A stretch of 64,000 nucleotides of DNA, from assembly GCA_021442155.1 (NCBI GenBank), contig CM038225.1:81232925-81296924 (forward strand), given 5' to 3'. Shown piece after piece: positions 35,036-49,675 of this stretch. The stretch comes from Cymbidium sinense (taxonomy: Eukaryota > Streptophyta > Magnoliopsida > Asparagales > Orchidaceae). Numbering within the stretch: the first letter of the stretch is position 1; the number at the start of each line of letters is the position of its first letter. Made by a program: the position numbers and the translations under genes. The notes under the pieces were generated by a model. That model worked only from the letters and a program-made list of their open reading frames with translations, was not told the DNA's origin and did not search any database.

Positions 35036-37559
35036 TAAGTTTGAAGTGATTTGAGGAAGAAAAATGAATCTTAGTTAAAACCAATCATGTCCTTATTTAT
35101 TCCTTCTAAGTTTTTCTTTAATACCAACTTTGCAAGTTGTGGATAGCCATTTGATGAGATTAATAGAGCAAAATGGCTACAAATCTATAATTTAATGTCT
35201 GCAGATGTGTTTTGATGTTTATGTGAAAAGTTGAGGGATCTAGACAGGAGGAAAGAGTGCTAATACTAGTATATATTAAGCTAATTTGTTCGATTTGGAT
35301 GATTACTTTAATGAGTACACTTCAAGTGGTAAATTTTTGTAAATAATGGTGATGGATTAGCTTATAATATTAAATTATGATTTGAAGTAAATGGAAGAGA
35401 TTTATAGAGTTTGATGGGATGCCTAGGTATAAGAAATAAGTCTCAAGTCTTAGAGTCCTCTAATTTGACGAGCTATATGGAGGTGTTTTAAAATTATTGT
35501 TAGAATTTGGTTGTTACTTTATTGGTATTAAAGAATGTCTATGAAGTGGAGAAGAGGTTTAAAGAGAATAGAGTATATGTTAGAAATGAATAGCAAATTA
35601 CTTAAGGAAACTAAACTAATTACCTATTTTTATCAAAAAAGCACTCACTTGAAGCAATCAAATTCAGAGCAATTAAAGGACACATATCAACAAAAATAAT
35701 TCATTCCAAAAATTGAAAGCTATAATGCTTATAAAGCCTCATTTATAGGCATTCCAAGACTCTTGGAATATCACTTTTGGAGAAAAAAATGAGAGAAAAA
35801 AAAGGAAAGAAAGGTGGTTGTTCATTAATAGAAGAATGAGTTTCAACCAAATATATATATATTTTTTATTTCATTATGATCCCTTCCATAAATAGCAGGA
35901 CAAACATGTCCTGAGGTGATTTTAAATTATATTTTAAATATTTTATGACTGGTCTTTATTTTTGTTTCCTACTCAAGCACTTGTTTTTAGGCTTTTGATC
36001 TTATTCTTACATTTGGATCTTAGCTTAATTTTGTACTGTTAAGGATGCAATCCATTCAACTTTGAAATTGCAATCCAATATTTTAGAAAATCCATACACT
36101 CTTCCTTAATGGGTTTAGTTGAGAATGAGTTCATGTTTGACATCACCTAAATAATTCATTTTTTTAAAAAAGATTATTTCTTTTTAGACTAATCTTTACA
36201 CTTTTAGGGCATTTAGAGTTCTTTTAGTTGTCTATCCTTCAAGTATTTGAAACTCATTTAGATACTAAAATCTTGACCCTAATAGTTAATGATCTTATTT
36301 ATCACTTTTAATATATTATAATATTTGCATATACATAGGTCATCAATATAATTTAGTTAGAGACAATCCATTTAATTTTAGGATTTGACCTATTTAAAAT
36401 AAGTTAACCCTCATTATTGGATGATATTTTATTTAATAATGAAAATTACCCTATTACAACTAGACCTTATATGACTATTCAGAAATGTAAATAACTTCGA
36501 GCATCTCACATCCATCAATTAAAAAAAAAAAGAATAATTGCTTTTGGCTATTTATATGGACAAGTTTTTTTTTTTTTTTTGAAATTTAAAAATCTAAACT
36601 TAGGGTGATAGGAATTAATTTAATTGGATTCTCCTAAGATAAGATAGTTTGATAGCCAATTATAGACATGAGTAGACTAACACTACACTAAAAATTTACA
36701 CACACTTAAGTGCTATGATTGATTATGAGCTATTTGTTCTTTGGCATTGAGCAAAGTTGTAGCTTTCTTGACAACTTATTAGAGGATACATTGATGAATG
36801 GCCTATAACTTTATACGTTGGTTTGAATTAGTTGATTAGCATCATATGTTTGATCGCTTTTTTACACTGGTGTAAAGATACCCTTTATAGCTACTAGGTG
36901 AGGATTACTCTATGGAAGGTTGTTTGATGGTCCTACAAACTACAAAATATTCCATTATGTTGCTTCTCTAAATTAAGAAATGCTTTAAATATATGACGTT
37001 CCTTGGTATCATTGTCATGGTAATTATATTACCAACAAAATTAAGCCTTGTTCATGACTATAAGCCCTTCATAGGTGTGGCATTTGAGATTTTTCTTCTT
37101 TTAGATAGTTAACATGATTACAAGAAGTGGCTAACACTAAGGAGTGAAAATGGTGTCTTACAATGTCATAAAAGGTAGGATGAGTCAGCTTGATTTAGCA
37201 TGGTGAGGTTGTTGCTATGTGCCCCCTTAATGGGAGAAATATATCTTTAAATGCTTTTGATTGGGAGGTGAATGGTGAATAGCACCCTCAAACTCCATAA
37301 CTTCATAAGAAATTGCAAGGAAGATGCAAAAAGCTATTCGGCCACCTAAACAATCTCGTCACCACTAATGTATTTGAATGCCTTTTGTTGCATCTCCGTG
37401 ATCAATAGTAGGTTTTTTGGAAATAAAAAATTTAAACTTTTAGGATGCAACTTGAGCAAAATAAGAAAACACCTTAAATTTGTTTTAGCTTTCAACCAAT
37501 TTAAGTCAAGTTCGCACATTTTACATCATGACGTTTAATGTTCTAAAAAAAAAGTAACT
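35036..37559. other. Intergenic stretch without a recognisable gene
   Basis: About 2.5 kb of AT-rich DNA with scattered stops in all frames. Poly-A and poly-T runs lie at about 36522-36532 and 36565-36580. The segment 37130-37450 is slightly richer in G and C but shows no coherent frame. It may be unrecognised transposon debris. Confidence 0.4.
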
Positions 37560-37889
37560 TTGGCAATATTATTATTACTAATAGTGACTAAGAGAACCCT
37601 TATTGAATTTATACATGATGCAGCTCAAAGATTATCCTTTCTAATGGACAAAGCTTATGGGTTGAGAGATCTTCCATGGCTTCTTGAATGTAGTGAATTG
37701 AGCCAAAAAAATAATAAAAATAAGTTTGAATTAGCAGGTTTTGAAGGAGGGGATAGAGTTGAACCAACTTTATGCAACATCCTTGAAAGTGCTTATAAAT
37801 ACTTAGCACCTGATTGCATTAGAAATATTATACACATAATAATGTTCTCGAACATGTCGAGATGGTCTGAAGGGTCATTTGATTCTTGA
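37560..37889 (+). CDS. Unrecognised coding-like ORF, possible exon of a host gene
   Basis: A 109-codon frame with normal amino-acid composition, unlike the low-complexity frames around it. It includes FIHDAAQRLSFLMDKAYGL, then RDLPWLLECSELSQKN, then FELAGFEGGDRVEPTLCNIL, then SAYKYLAPDCIRNIIHIIMF. The balance of charged and hydrophobic residues suggests an alpha-helical globular segment. I do not recognise the family. The first residues (MAILLLLIVTKRT) look like intron or leader sequence, and an acceptor-like GATGCAG lies at about 37617-37623, so the true exon may begin there. It lies about 600 bp beyond the 3' end of the DSBA-like gene on the opposite strand. It could be an exon remnant of a neighbouring gene or a captured fragment. 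Confidence 0.4.
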   Translation: MAILLLLIVTKRTLIEFIHDAAQRLSFLMDKAYGLRDLPWLLECSELSQKNNKNKFELAGFEGGDRVEPTLCNILESAYKYLAPDCIRNIIHIIMFSNMSRWSEGSFDS

Positions 37890-38488
37890 TGTCTCAAGTT
37901 GAGCGGCCATGAACTTCTAAGGGATCACCTTGTCCAGTACTTATAGAATGGCTGTTTAAAGGCGACCCAAAGGAGTAAGAGTTTGAGTAGTTCTCATGCC
38001 TACTAATTCTGCCATGTGCGATGCACACCTGAGTGAGATTGTGGATGGAAGTTGCTTAGTGCTAGAGTAAAGTCTATATTAAGCTAGTAAAAGAGGCGAT
38101 TTACTGACAGTACTGTACCACCTCAATTAATGAGCAAATGAATGTATGAAGAGCAAATGCTTCTCCAATCCACTAGGCCAAAGTATTTCCAATATGCGCC
38201 ATGTAAAAATATAAGGAGCATGGTTTTGAGAAAACAGTGAGCCGAGCATCTTTCTAACATGACGAATAACAACGATATAACGCCTCAATAGGTGTAAAAA
38301 ACATTTTTGAGTGGTGAGAAAATAATAATCCCGTTGATATCCGAATAGTATATTATTGTATCAATAGTTATCCATCAGAATGGTCTCAGGAATCCATATA
38401 ACAGCAACATAGTTAATAAAACGTTTCCATGAGAGAATCATATCACAGATGAACCATACCTAGGCACACTAAGATGTATTTGTCTGCT
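37890..38488. other. 3' flank of the DSBA-like gene
   Basis: Non-coding but less AT-rich than most of the window, and free of recognisable repeats. Its part next to 38489 should contain the 3'UTR of the minus-strand gene. No polyadenylation signal could be assigned with confidence. Confidence 0.4.
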
Positions 38489-40890
38489 TTACTTTGATAC
38501 CACTTGAAACGCATGCAAGAAGGCCCCTGGCGGTTGCCCGCCACTAAGCTCAAATGATCCATTAATCTGAAGAGAGGTTGCAATAAGTTGGAAACAAAAG
38601 TAATATGATGCAGATAAACAAATATATTTTGAAACTAGTATGAAATAAGTATTAATCTACCACAAAGTGTGGAACACCCGAAATGTGAGAAGAATACTTC
38701 TGTAGTTCTTCATTAACCTTGACACACAATTAAGTTCAGAGTTAACGTTGTTTCAAATATAGAGAGAAAAGAAAAGATGGATCGATACATAGAAACAGAG
38801 ATTTGTTAGGAAGATACCTCTTTAAGGCCTTTATTGGGGTCATTAATCAATTCTGCAGCTCCTTCTATGCCAACCTTCTGGGCAGCATCCAAGAGTACTT
38901 GCCTGTCATGTGCAAATAAATATGATTTTGATAGGATACAAGTATTTTTATGGTTTATTACAACAACATATTTTGCATCTGCTACAATTTGATATCATGG
39001 TAATGTAAAATGGTTGTAGCTTAAAGGTGAAGAGTTTGGGAATCGTTTTATCTCACTGCAGAAAATGTATTGGAAAAAGATACAATTTTCAAAAGTGATC
39101 ACATCTGCAGGTCCAAATATTCCTCAGAGACAGCAGGCGCAATCAATATACACTTGGGTACAGTTTGTTTCCACCTAATTTTTGAAAGTGATTGGAAGTG
39201 GCTTTCAGTTTTTGTTTGATTGAAAACGAATAAAAATAAGTTTATATTTTGGAGCTAAAAAAAAAAAAAAAACAAAAGTGAGTTCCACTTTTAGGGTAAA
39301 TAAAAATCCTACAAGGAACTCCAAATGAAACTCCTCGTGAGGAATAGATCATCACTATTGCTTTTGCAGTGGAATTTAAAAAGAATAAATTGCATTGCAA
39401 AAGCAATCCTAATGATCAATTTCTCATCAGTATTGTGAGGAATTGTTTATAAGATTTTTTTTTTTTCACTTTCAAGGGCTTAAAAATTAAATTAATTTTT
39501 TGCTTTGTGGATGAAATATAAAAAATAAATATAATTATAAAGAGGGTGATTCAAAATATTACTTTTGTTCAAAGTAATAATAAAATAGGACAAAATCAAT
39601 GATTGATGGCTAAAAAATTGAAACTCTCTATAGTCCAAACAAACATTGCAATTAAATTGCAAAAAAATAATTCATTTAAAAGAAACAAATAGTACTTCCA
39701 AAACAAACCGTAAGTCACTATAATGAAATTCTCTTCCAACACTCAGCTCCAACTACTTCCAAAAAACTTAGCATCGAAACAAAACTAACCCTTGGTCTTT
39801 ACTTGTTTTGGCATAACCAAACCATGCTTCCTCCACAAACAAATGGCAAGCTAATTTTTTTCATAAACCTTAGTTATATGGAATATTTTAATAAGTTAAC
39901 AAATGAAACAACTTACTATTGCCATAACAATAACAATAAAACTCAAATAAACCCCGCTAGAAGATTTATGTTTCCTTGCATTGCAACATATGAAGACAAC
40001 CTCATCATTCAGATTATGGCAATGTATAACAAACCTTACTCTATATACTTTGGAATAGGTTATATGCATCAAGATGAACGTAAAAAAAATGCATCTTTTA
40101 TTTCAAATTCTTGGTTTATCAAATCCTTCGAAACATGCATAAGCATATTTTCATGCATACTATTCAAAAGAGATATTCTAGACATACTTATCACCAATAA
40201 ACTTTCCCTGAATGAAATAGTTCTGGAACAACTCCTCAACAAGTGCATTTTGCTTTTCATAACCTTGACTAGCAGCAAATGATATGAGCCTGTGGCTGTC
40301 CAAGGTACTTCCCCTATATTAAATTCAAATAAAATCATTACAATCATTTTAAACAATAAATACTAGGCTTAAATTTGTTATGAAATAGACTTACGTCATT
40401 CCAGCAGTGTCATATTCAAAACCAAGACCCCTAAAAACCTATTAAAACATTCAAATTGGAACTATATTAAGTAATTAACTGTTAAAAGTTGTCACAAATT
40501 AAATTTGCTTAGTCCTTTGAAACAGACCTCTTTCATTCGTGATATAATGCGCTCAGACTGGGCGGATCCAAACTTATTTTTATAGAATTCAGACTTTATG
40601 ATTCCTTCTTTTGGTGCATGAGGATTAAGTAAAAATGGATGCCACCTTACCTTGAAATAGCAAAAGAAAATGAGCCCTTTCAAACCTTTGAGGAAATGAT
40701 ACATAAAGCTAAACAAGCACAAAGATCTACTGAAGAAAAAAATCACCTCAAAGTTAAACTGATCCTTTGCGAGGCTCATAGCCTTTTCAAGATTCTTCTT
40801 GCCAACAAAGCACCATGGGCAAACAGTGTCTGAACTCACATCAATTTGGATAAATTTCTTTAAGGTACTATCAACAGCTTTATGGGCCAT
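38489..40890 (-). CDS. DSBA-like (FrnE-type) thioredoxin-fold protein, 218 residues, seven coding exons
   Basis: Coding exons on the minus strand are 40890-40747, 40650-40528, 40438-40395, 40313-40188, 38902-38818, 38717-38661 and 38566-38489. They total 657 bases and join in frame with GT..AG introns to one uninterrupted protein. It starts MAHKAVDSTLKKFIQIDVSS. Residues 24-27 are CPWC, the redox or redox-like motif, in VCPWCFVGKKNLEKA. Next come RWHPFLLNPHAPKEG, GLGFEYDTAGMT, LDSHRLISFAASQG, NYFIQGKFIGD and SGVPHF with the conserved cis-Pro at 190. The end is LSGGQPPGAF..AFQVVSK. Order and length match plant members of the DSBA-like family. No signal peptide or membrane segment is seen, so a cytosolic or nuclear location is inferred. 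The substrate is unknown. An upstream Met in frame lies in intron sequence; ATG at 40888-40890 follows a TATATTCTTGCAG acceptor. Intron 4 is long (1285 bp) and may hold a transposon. Confidence 0.92.
39161..39710. mobile_element. Possible decayed MITE in intron 4 of the DSBA-like gene
   Basis: The left sequence CAGTTTGTTTCCACC and the reverse complement of the right sequence CGGTTTGTTTTGG are similar and face each other across about 550 bp. The flanks are TA(C) and TAA, which only loosely fits a 3-bp TWA duplication. The interior is AT-rich and non-coding. Similar TTTGTTTGG words inside suggest nested copies. Confidence 0.4.
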
Positions 40891-40904
40891 GAATCTTAAG
40901 TATC

Positions 40905-42120
40905 TGCAAGAATATAGTAAAGGAGTAAGGAAATGCCATTTAAGGATCTTATACTCAATGGAATGAATAAAGAAACACTGCCAATGGAAATTGTAAACCA
41001 TTCAACGAGCAATTGGTCGGTAATATGCAAACAAGTTTTAACATTTAATCACATAGGGATTTTGTCTTGCAACCTTGCTAGTTCAATAGGATAAATAATG
41101 GATATACTTTCCCTAAAAATAACATCAAGAGAAGTTCAATGCTATTTAACAACAGTTAAAGCATAAGAGTATGAAATTTTCATTTATGTGCTAACAATCA
41201 AAACAGCTTTTACACAATAACTATAATTAAATACAGGAAAATATAACATAGGAGATATCCTTTTGAGAACATGCCACACTGGCGATATCAACATAAATTA
41301 AAAAGCAGCCACAAATCATGTTTTTTGGCAAATAATTCTACTAATTCTGACTTCTCTCTTCTAATGGACTAATTCTTCTTATTTCAATTTAGAAAAAGGT
41401 TGATTGCAAAGTCCTCGATAACCATAAACTTAAAAAACACCCAAAACAGATAATAATGGTGAAACGATGAAAAAACAAAAGAAAAAAAAAAAAACTCAAA
41501 CAATTAGGATCAACTAATTGATCATCACGTAATACAAACCTCTCCTAAATATATTTCCATTTCTATAAATCAATTCGTTTAATTAACCCAATCATATTAC
41601 CAACCCTAGCCCTGATTCTGAGAACATCAACTAACTCACTGAACAGAAAATGAAGAAAAACACAAATTCCAAGCTCTGTCGACCGGCCCAAATCATAAAT
41701 TACATTGAAAAAAACCTGCAATTCGATTACCAGAGTTCTAAAAACCAAATCAAATAAAACGCCTTTGACAAATCGGTATCCTGACTAGGTCACGATCTTC
41801 GAAAAAAAAAAAAAAATCAACGAGAACCTGATTCTCCAGAATGTCTTGCACAAACATTTTAAAGAGGAAATGATAGTTAAGATGCGGTCACAAACCATTA
41901 ACATGTACAAGGAAAACAGTGAGTGCATCAAAGGAAATTTTTTTTTTTTTTTCCCAACCTTAGATCGCTGAAGTAGATAGATAATACTGACAGAACACCC
42001 TTGAGGTTTCTTCGCACGAATGAATGCCTTGGCCAACTTAAGAGCGGCAAAGTCGGTAAAAAAATGCTAATAGAAGTGACGTTGTACCTGCCAAAGAGAG
42101 TTATATCATATTCACGTGAA
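40905..42120 (-). promoter_or_regulatory. 5'UTR intron, leader and promoter side of the DSBA-like gene
   Basis: An acceptor (TATATTCTTGCAG) directly precedes the start codon, so an intron must interrupt the 5'UTR. Two candidate donors lie upstream on the minus strand: GGCAG|GTACAACG near 42087, and a weaker AAG|GTTGGG near 41960 that would end a GC-richer leader with GCCGCTCTTAAGTTGGCC. A palindromic CACGTG (G-box) sits at 42113-42118. TATA-like ATATACAAAATATATG lies farther upstream near 42185-42200. The intron would be about 1.05-1.2 kb. RNA data would decide which donor is used. Confidence 0.55.
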
Positions 42121-44749
<2,629 letters not shown>

Positions 44750-46540
44750 TTTCAAATCTATGGAGAAAAGAAAGAGGAGACACTTATATAGAAATTCGTC
44801 TTGCTAAGATGCCACGTAAATCTATAGATGTACTTATTCAGGTGATCAAATACGTCATTAAGGTATAATGTACTATCTCGAAACACAGGAGTTAATACCC
44901 TTTAATGGAACCAATCAATCACCTCAATAAGGACTCAAGGATCGAGATACGTATATGCAGATTCTTCCCATACTTTATATGAAAAGTAAAGCATGGTTTA
45001 TTTTAAACCGGTTCGAAGTTCTACGGGAAAGCACCCATTTACATCATCCTGACGATCCCTAGAAAACTCAGGTAAATGATCATTATCCCAAGATTTCAAT
45101 AGAAATGACTATCAATCGATTGATTTATTTTGAAGATCAAATGTGTTTGATCAAGAGGAGTTATTATCGAAGCCAATGAGATAGATGAGAACCTAACAGC
45201 ATCTCAAATTATCTATAATTTTACATTTTAGAAATTAATTTAGTTTGTTTGAGTTGTATTTTTGATTAGAATTTTAGGACTTAAGATTCCTTAACACAAG
45301 ATTAAAGAAATGCCTAAGAGGTGAGGAATTATGCTTGTGGCCCACAAAGGGAGAAGCAACCTCAAAACTTAAATCTAGGAGTTCAGGCTAAGCATACCTA
45401 AATCTAAGAAAATGGGTAATTGATTTACCTCCATAAGAGAGAAAAAATCACCCCAGCTTGACTTACAATCGCCTGGGGGCCAACTAACTCCTCCATGATT
45501 TTAAATACATATAAAAGTCATTATGCTTATGCAAGATAATACTATTTTATTTAGAAAGAGACTAAGTCCTTAAACTCACTCCCTAAAGAGACATGCTTAA
45601 AATGACCTAAATCTAATGTATTTCAAATTTCATTTTATCGTTATTTTTAGACAATTATTTTGACTCAGGCTAATAGGATTTTTATGACCAATGCATGAGA
45701 AATCAGATTATTGGCCAAAATTAGTGAGAAGTTTAGAGGTGAGTTTCCACCATGACCCTCAAAGGTCAAGCCGTTCTCGAAAGATGGAAGCCCTAATCAA
45801 GAGTGAAATAAGATGCATTTGTGCATGATATTATAAAGAAAATGCTCATCGAGTTAAGGGGTTGCTAATTCTTTTATCTTGATTATAATCCTAAGCTTTA
45901 GGTGAGGTTATGAGTTGTTTATTTTTATTTCAAGTTTTTAAGTTGGGTAAAAGATTTATTTTTTCCTAAAGAGCCTAATCCTCATCTAGGCCATACATAA
46001 AACAAGGAAGAAATTAGGAAAAACATGCCACTTAATGCAAAAGCTAAATAAATCATCAAATAATTTATAAAGAATAGAAAAGAAATGTGTCGAGCACCAC
46101 GCACAAACCAAAATATCAAATATGGTAGCGCCTTATAAAACTCATATTACAAATGAATATTACAATTAAGCAAAGAAATTCAATATTATGGGGGTCTCCA
46201 AGCTTTATTCTTCTTTCTTCTTTTGGTTCATCCTTTGGAAGGTTGGATGGTAGATGCTCCAAGACTTCATATGGTGCATAAGATGAGATTTTATGACCAA
46301 TGTTCATCATAATCCCCCTTAATAAATCATTCCAAAATCCTAATTATACAAATTTTTACATGAAAAGGAAAAGGAAAATCTAACTAAGACATGCAAAATA
46401 AAGGTTAGTTAAATCACACCACACAAATTCTAAGTATGTATATTAGACTTATCACCACACACATGGATGACTGAGTCCACCTGGCCTATGGATTATGCTA
46501 AAGGGTATAAGCACCTGTAAGTAAGCAAGTATTTATATTT
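44750..46540. repeat. Dispersed repeat family, copy B
   Basis: Homologous in the same orientation to copy A at 28410-30440. Shared landmarks include a CTTATTCAGGTGATCAAATA segment, TTAGAATTTTAGGACTTA, GCCTAAGAGGTGAGGA, TTAAACTCACTCCCTAAA and, near the end, AAAATAAAGGTTAGTTAAAT with GTAAGTAAGCAAGTA. It is non-coding. Because it lies just beyond the 3' side of the gypsy element, it may be part of that element's LTR, or a separate non-autonomous element. Confidence 0.5.
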
Positions 46541-49500
46541 TTATTTATGATAGCTTCCTTGAGCACAATCTCCACAGAGAATAGTTAGACTAAGACGCCC
46601 TACCATTCATTCTTAATGAGCACCTATCATCCGTCTAAAATATTTATCATAAAACAAAATATAATATCAAACCACAACAACCTAAGAAGTGGTGACTTAG
46701 GCTAATGTGTATGCTTTAAAGGCTTATGTGGTATGCTTATCTTAGGAATTTGGGTTCAAATTTTCTAAGTATGAAGAATTTGTTCAACTTAGAGGAGGGT
46801 TTCATTTAAGTTATTTAAGTGTTTGGGGTTATTTTTATTTTATATTTTAATTTGGTTTAAGTGAAACTTATAATTAATTACTAGGTTATGAAGAGAGAAA
46901 AAAAAGAAGAAAACTTATCTTTCCTTTTCTAATCCTTAAGTAATTTTTAAGGTAGATTTACATTTTAGTTTGATTTAGGTGAACGTTTTGATTACATCTT
47001 TCAATCAATCCTAAGTTTAGATAAACTCTAAACAAACCTATTAAAAAATAAAGGCACTTTAAGATTTCAAATAAAATGAATCAAAATTCACATAACACAC
47101 ATTACTTCAATTCTTTCCTAATATATATAACATGCATATGGATGGACTAAGCATATTTATAAAGAAATGAGAATTAACACATTGATGCATGTAAGTAATC
47201 CATTTAAGAAAATTTAGAAGTTAAACATGCATGATTTTCTTAAGTGAAAAGATTTTCTTATCCAAAATTTCACATACATGCATGAAAGAAAGAAAGATAA
47301 GAGTACAACGCATAATAACCAGGTGTAAAGATATGACACTACTTGGTATTAAAGTAAATAACTATTGTCCACATGCACTAATATTAAACAACTTTTTAAA
47401 TACAAATATTCATGAAAAGAAACTTAACATGGAAAAGGAATATGCAAAAGTTTTTTAATAGATTTGTTTTGTTTCTTAAATACAAATATGCATATCAAAG
47501 TGAATTTCAAAATAATTTTTGTTTAGTTTGATGTTTGATTTAATTTTGAAAGGGTGAGATGAGTTTACTATTTCTAACCTATTCCCACATATGTTTTACA
47601 TTTTTGTTTAATTTTTAGATAATTAGATCCATTTCTAAGCATTGATTAGGTTAGGGTATGAATTAAATGGCTTAATTAACCCTTACCTACACCACCTTAG
47701 AAAAATTAACTAAGTAATTATGAGCAATGAGATGAAATAAAATCCACAAGATATATAAATTTGTAATGCACCTAATAATGTAAAGGCCTAATGCAATTTG
47801 GATCATAATTAAAATTTAATTAAGCTAAGGGATTTTAGATTAAGTACTTTTAAAACACCCTTTCAAACATATGAAAGGGGTTTTAATTTCCTTAATTGAA
47901 CTTAGGCTATTAAACACTAAGCATCTACCCAAGGTAGATTAATTAAGTTCTAGAACTTTTTAGAATTTTTGAAAATTGTTTAAAGGGGTGATTAGTGAGT
48001 TAACCCTTAATTAAGAATGGATTAAGGAGAGAAGAGGGGGTTTAGAGAATAGCTTAGGGGAAATGCCCCAAAATTAGTCCATAAAACTCCTACTCACTAG
48101 ATCTTACCTTAATCAAACTTAATCATGGGAAAAATCCACTAATTACACCTTAATTACATGAATTAGGGGAATGAGCAATTTTCCCAATTAAGCTCTCAAT
48201 AAATCTCAAAAAATTTGGGGAGGTAGAGGTCATCTCCTAAAATGAACCCTAGAAATTTGAGATCAATTAATGGCCTAATTAAAGGATAATTAGCTAATTA
48301 AAATTCCTAAAGAAACCCAAATTCAGAGAAAAGGGGAATTAAAAATCCATTGAAAATATTTTTAGAATATTCTAGATGAAATTATCTATCCAAGGAATTT
48401 TTCCTTTTATTTTTTTATTTTTCTATGAGGAGTTATGATTTTTAGAAGCTATAGGGATTAATTAGTTAAATAACTAATCCCCACTTAATACCTACGTATG
48501 TATGTCGCTTTTACACGCTGTCGCCATGAGCCACTTACTGTCAAATCAAGGGAGGTGGCGCGAGCTTTATCTTGGCCTGATCAAAGATCGACGGTGATAC
48601 CCCGGTTTAAATGAATGGGATTTATAAAACATTAATCTCGCCGTCCATCTAAAATGCGGATGGACTATCAGATGAGCAAGTTCTGAGGATCAACCATCCA
48701 TGATCCAAGGGGAGATCTGAGCCTGATGTAGCATAGATTCATTCAAGCTCAACCCAAACCATCTAAAGAAATATAGCAACCAATTCAACAGTGGATTTCA
48801 CATGCAATGAAAATTCCTTTCACAAAGGACCAACACCTCTTAATCTAAGTGGTCAAAAAATTACTAACCTCACCGGAGGTGATCACCAGTGCTTGAGATC
48901 AATGAGGTAGCTTCGTCTAGTGGAGATAAATTCCTGTTGAAGTTCCTAGGTCTTGAGGTTGAGTGGATGAATGGGTGGACCAACTCCTCTTGATCTCCCT
49001 TGCGGCTTTGATTGAATTGAGTTCTTCTTTGCTGTGGGAACTCAAGTGGATGCTTGGGAAGGCTCGACTTGGCTCTTAGATCAAGTGTGCAAGAGGAATT
49101 GGAAGGGGATTAAGTATAAAAAAGTTGGGGAATTGAGCTCCCTATTTTGCACTATGCAAAATGAAGAAGAAGATTCAAATTCATCTCTGGGTTCGGGAAA
49201 GCTCAGGTAGTTGCTAAGAGTTCTTCAATCCATCAAGAAGCAATTGAATTTTAGTGAATTGGGGAGTATATCTCCCCATGGCAATTGACCGAATCTCTTC
49301 ATTTTCATCCAATTATAGTGGGGAACATTGCATGGTCGGGAGGAGTGGAATGATAACTTCCCATGTGCTTAAATTGAGCTTAAGAGGGAATTTGAATTTC
49401 ACCATGCTAAGGGTCGGTCCATGGGTCAAATGACCAAACCCATTGGGTTGGGTGCACCACTCATCACTATGTCTCCTTGAGCTTTTAGGAAAGCCTCAAG

Positions 49501-49599
49501 TTATTGTGATGAGGGTATGACCAAAATACCCATGGGCTAGGCCAACATTTATTCTATGGTCTAGGGTAAAATGGTGATTTTACTATTTTTTTCACTTTT
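46541..49599 (-). repeat. Probable 3' LTR or 3' non-coding region of the gypsy element
   Basis: No ORF of substance is present. The first 1.9 kb is AT-rich with many TTAATTAA words. A GC-richer block at 48490-48760 stands out. On the minus strand it holds GTTTTATAAATCCC (TATA-like, plus-strand 48621-48630). It also holds a small perfect 7-bp hairpin at 48643-48665 (GTCCATC and GATGGAC). This combination of a promoter-like core in GC-richer DNA is what a long plant LTR would show. The exact LTR boundaries were not found, because the 5' LTR is outside the window. Confidence 0.4.
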
Positions 49600-49675
49600 A
49601 GTATGTTTGGTATGTTGAGAAAATAAGTTTGGCCAAGTTTCAATAGATTTGGAATCTATTTGATAGGTTTTGGCT

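Noticed and set aside
39803..40282. 159-codon plus-strand ORF
   Set aside because: It is antisense to exon 4 and part of the long intron of the DSBA-like gene, with unremarkable sequence outside the exon shadow.
40639..40833. Plus-strand ORF inside the DSBA-like gene
   Set aside because: It is antisense to exons 1 and 2 and the intron between them.
40492..41001. Longer version of the DSBA-like protein starting MVYNFHWQ
   Set aside because: The extra N-terminal residues come from an intron that ends in a clear acceptor just before the real start, and the reading runs through the intron between exons 1 and 2.
41785..42036. 83-codon minus-strand ORF upstream of the DSBA-like gene
   Set aside because: It covers a likely leader exon and intron, with a poly-Lys run from a poly-A tract; no domain is visible.
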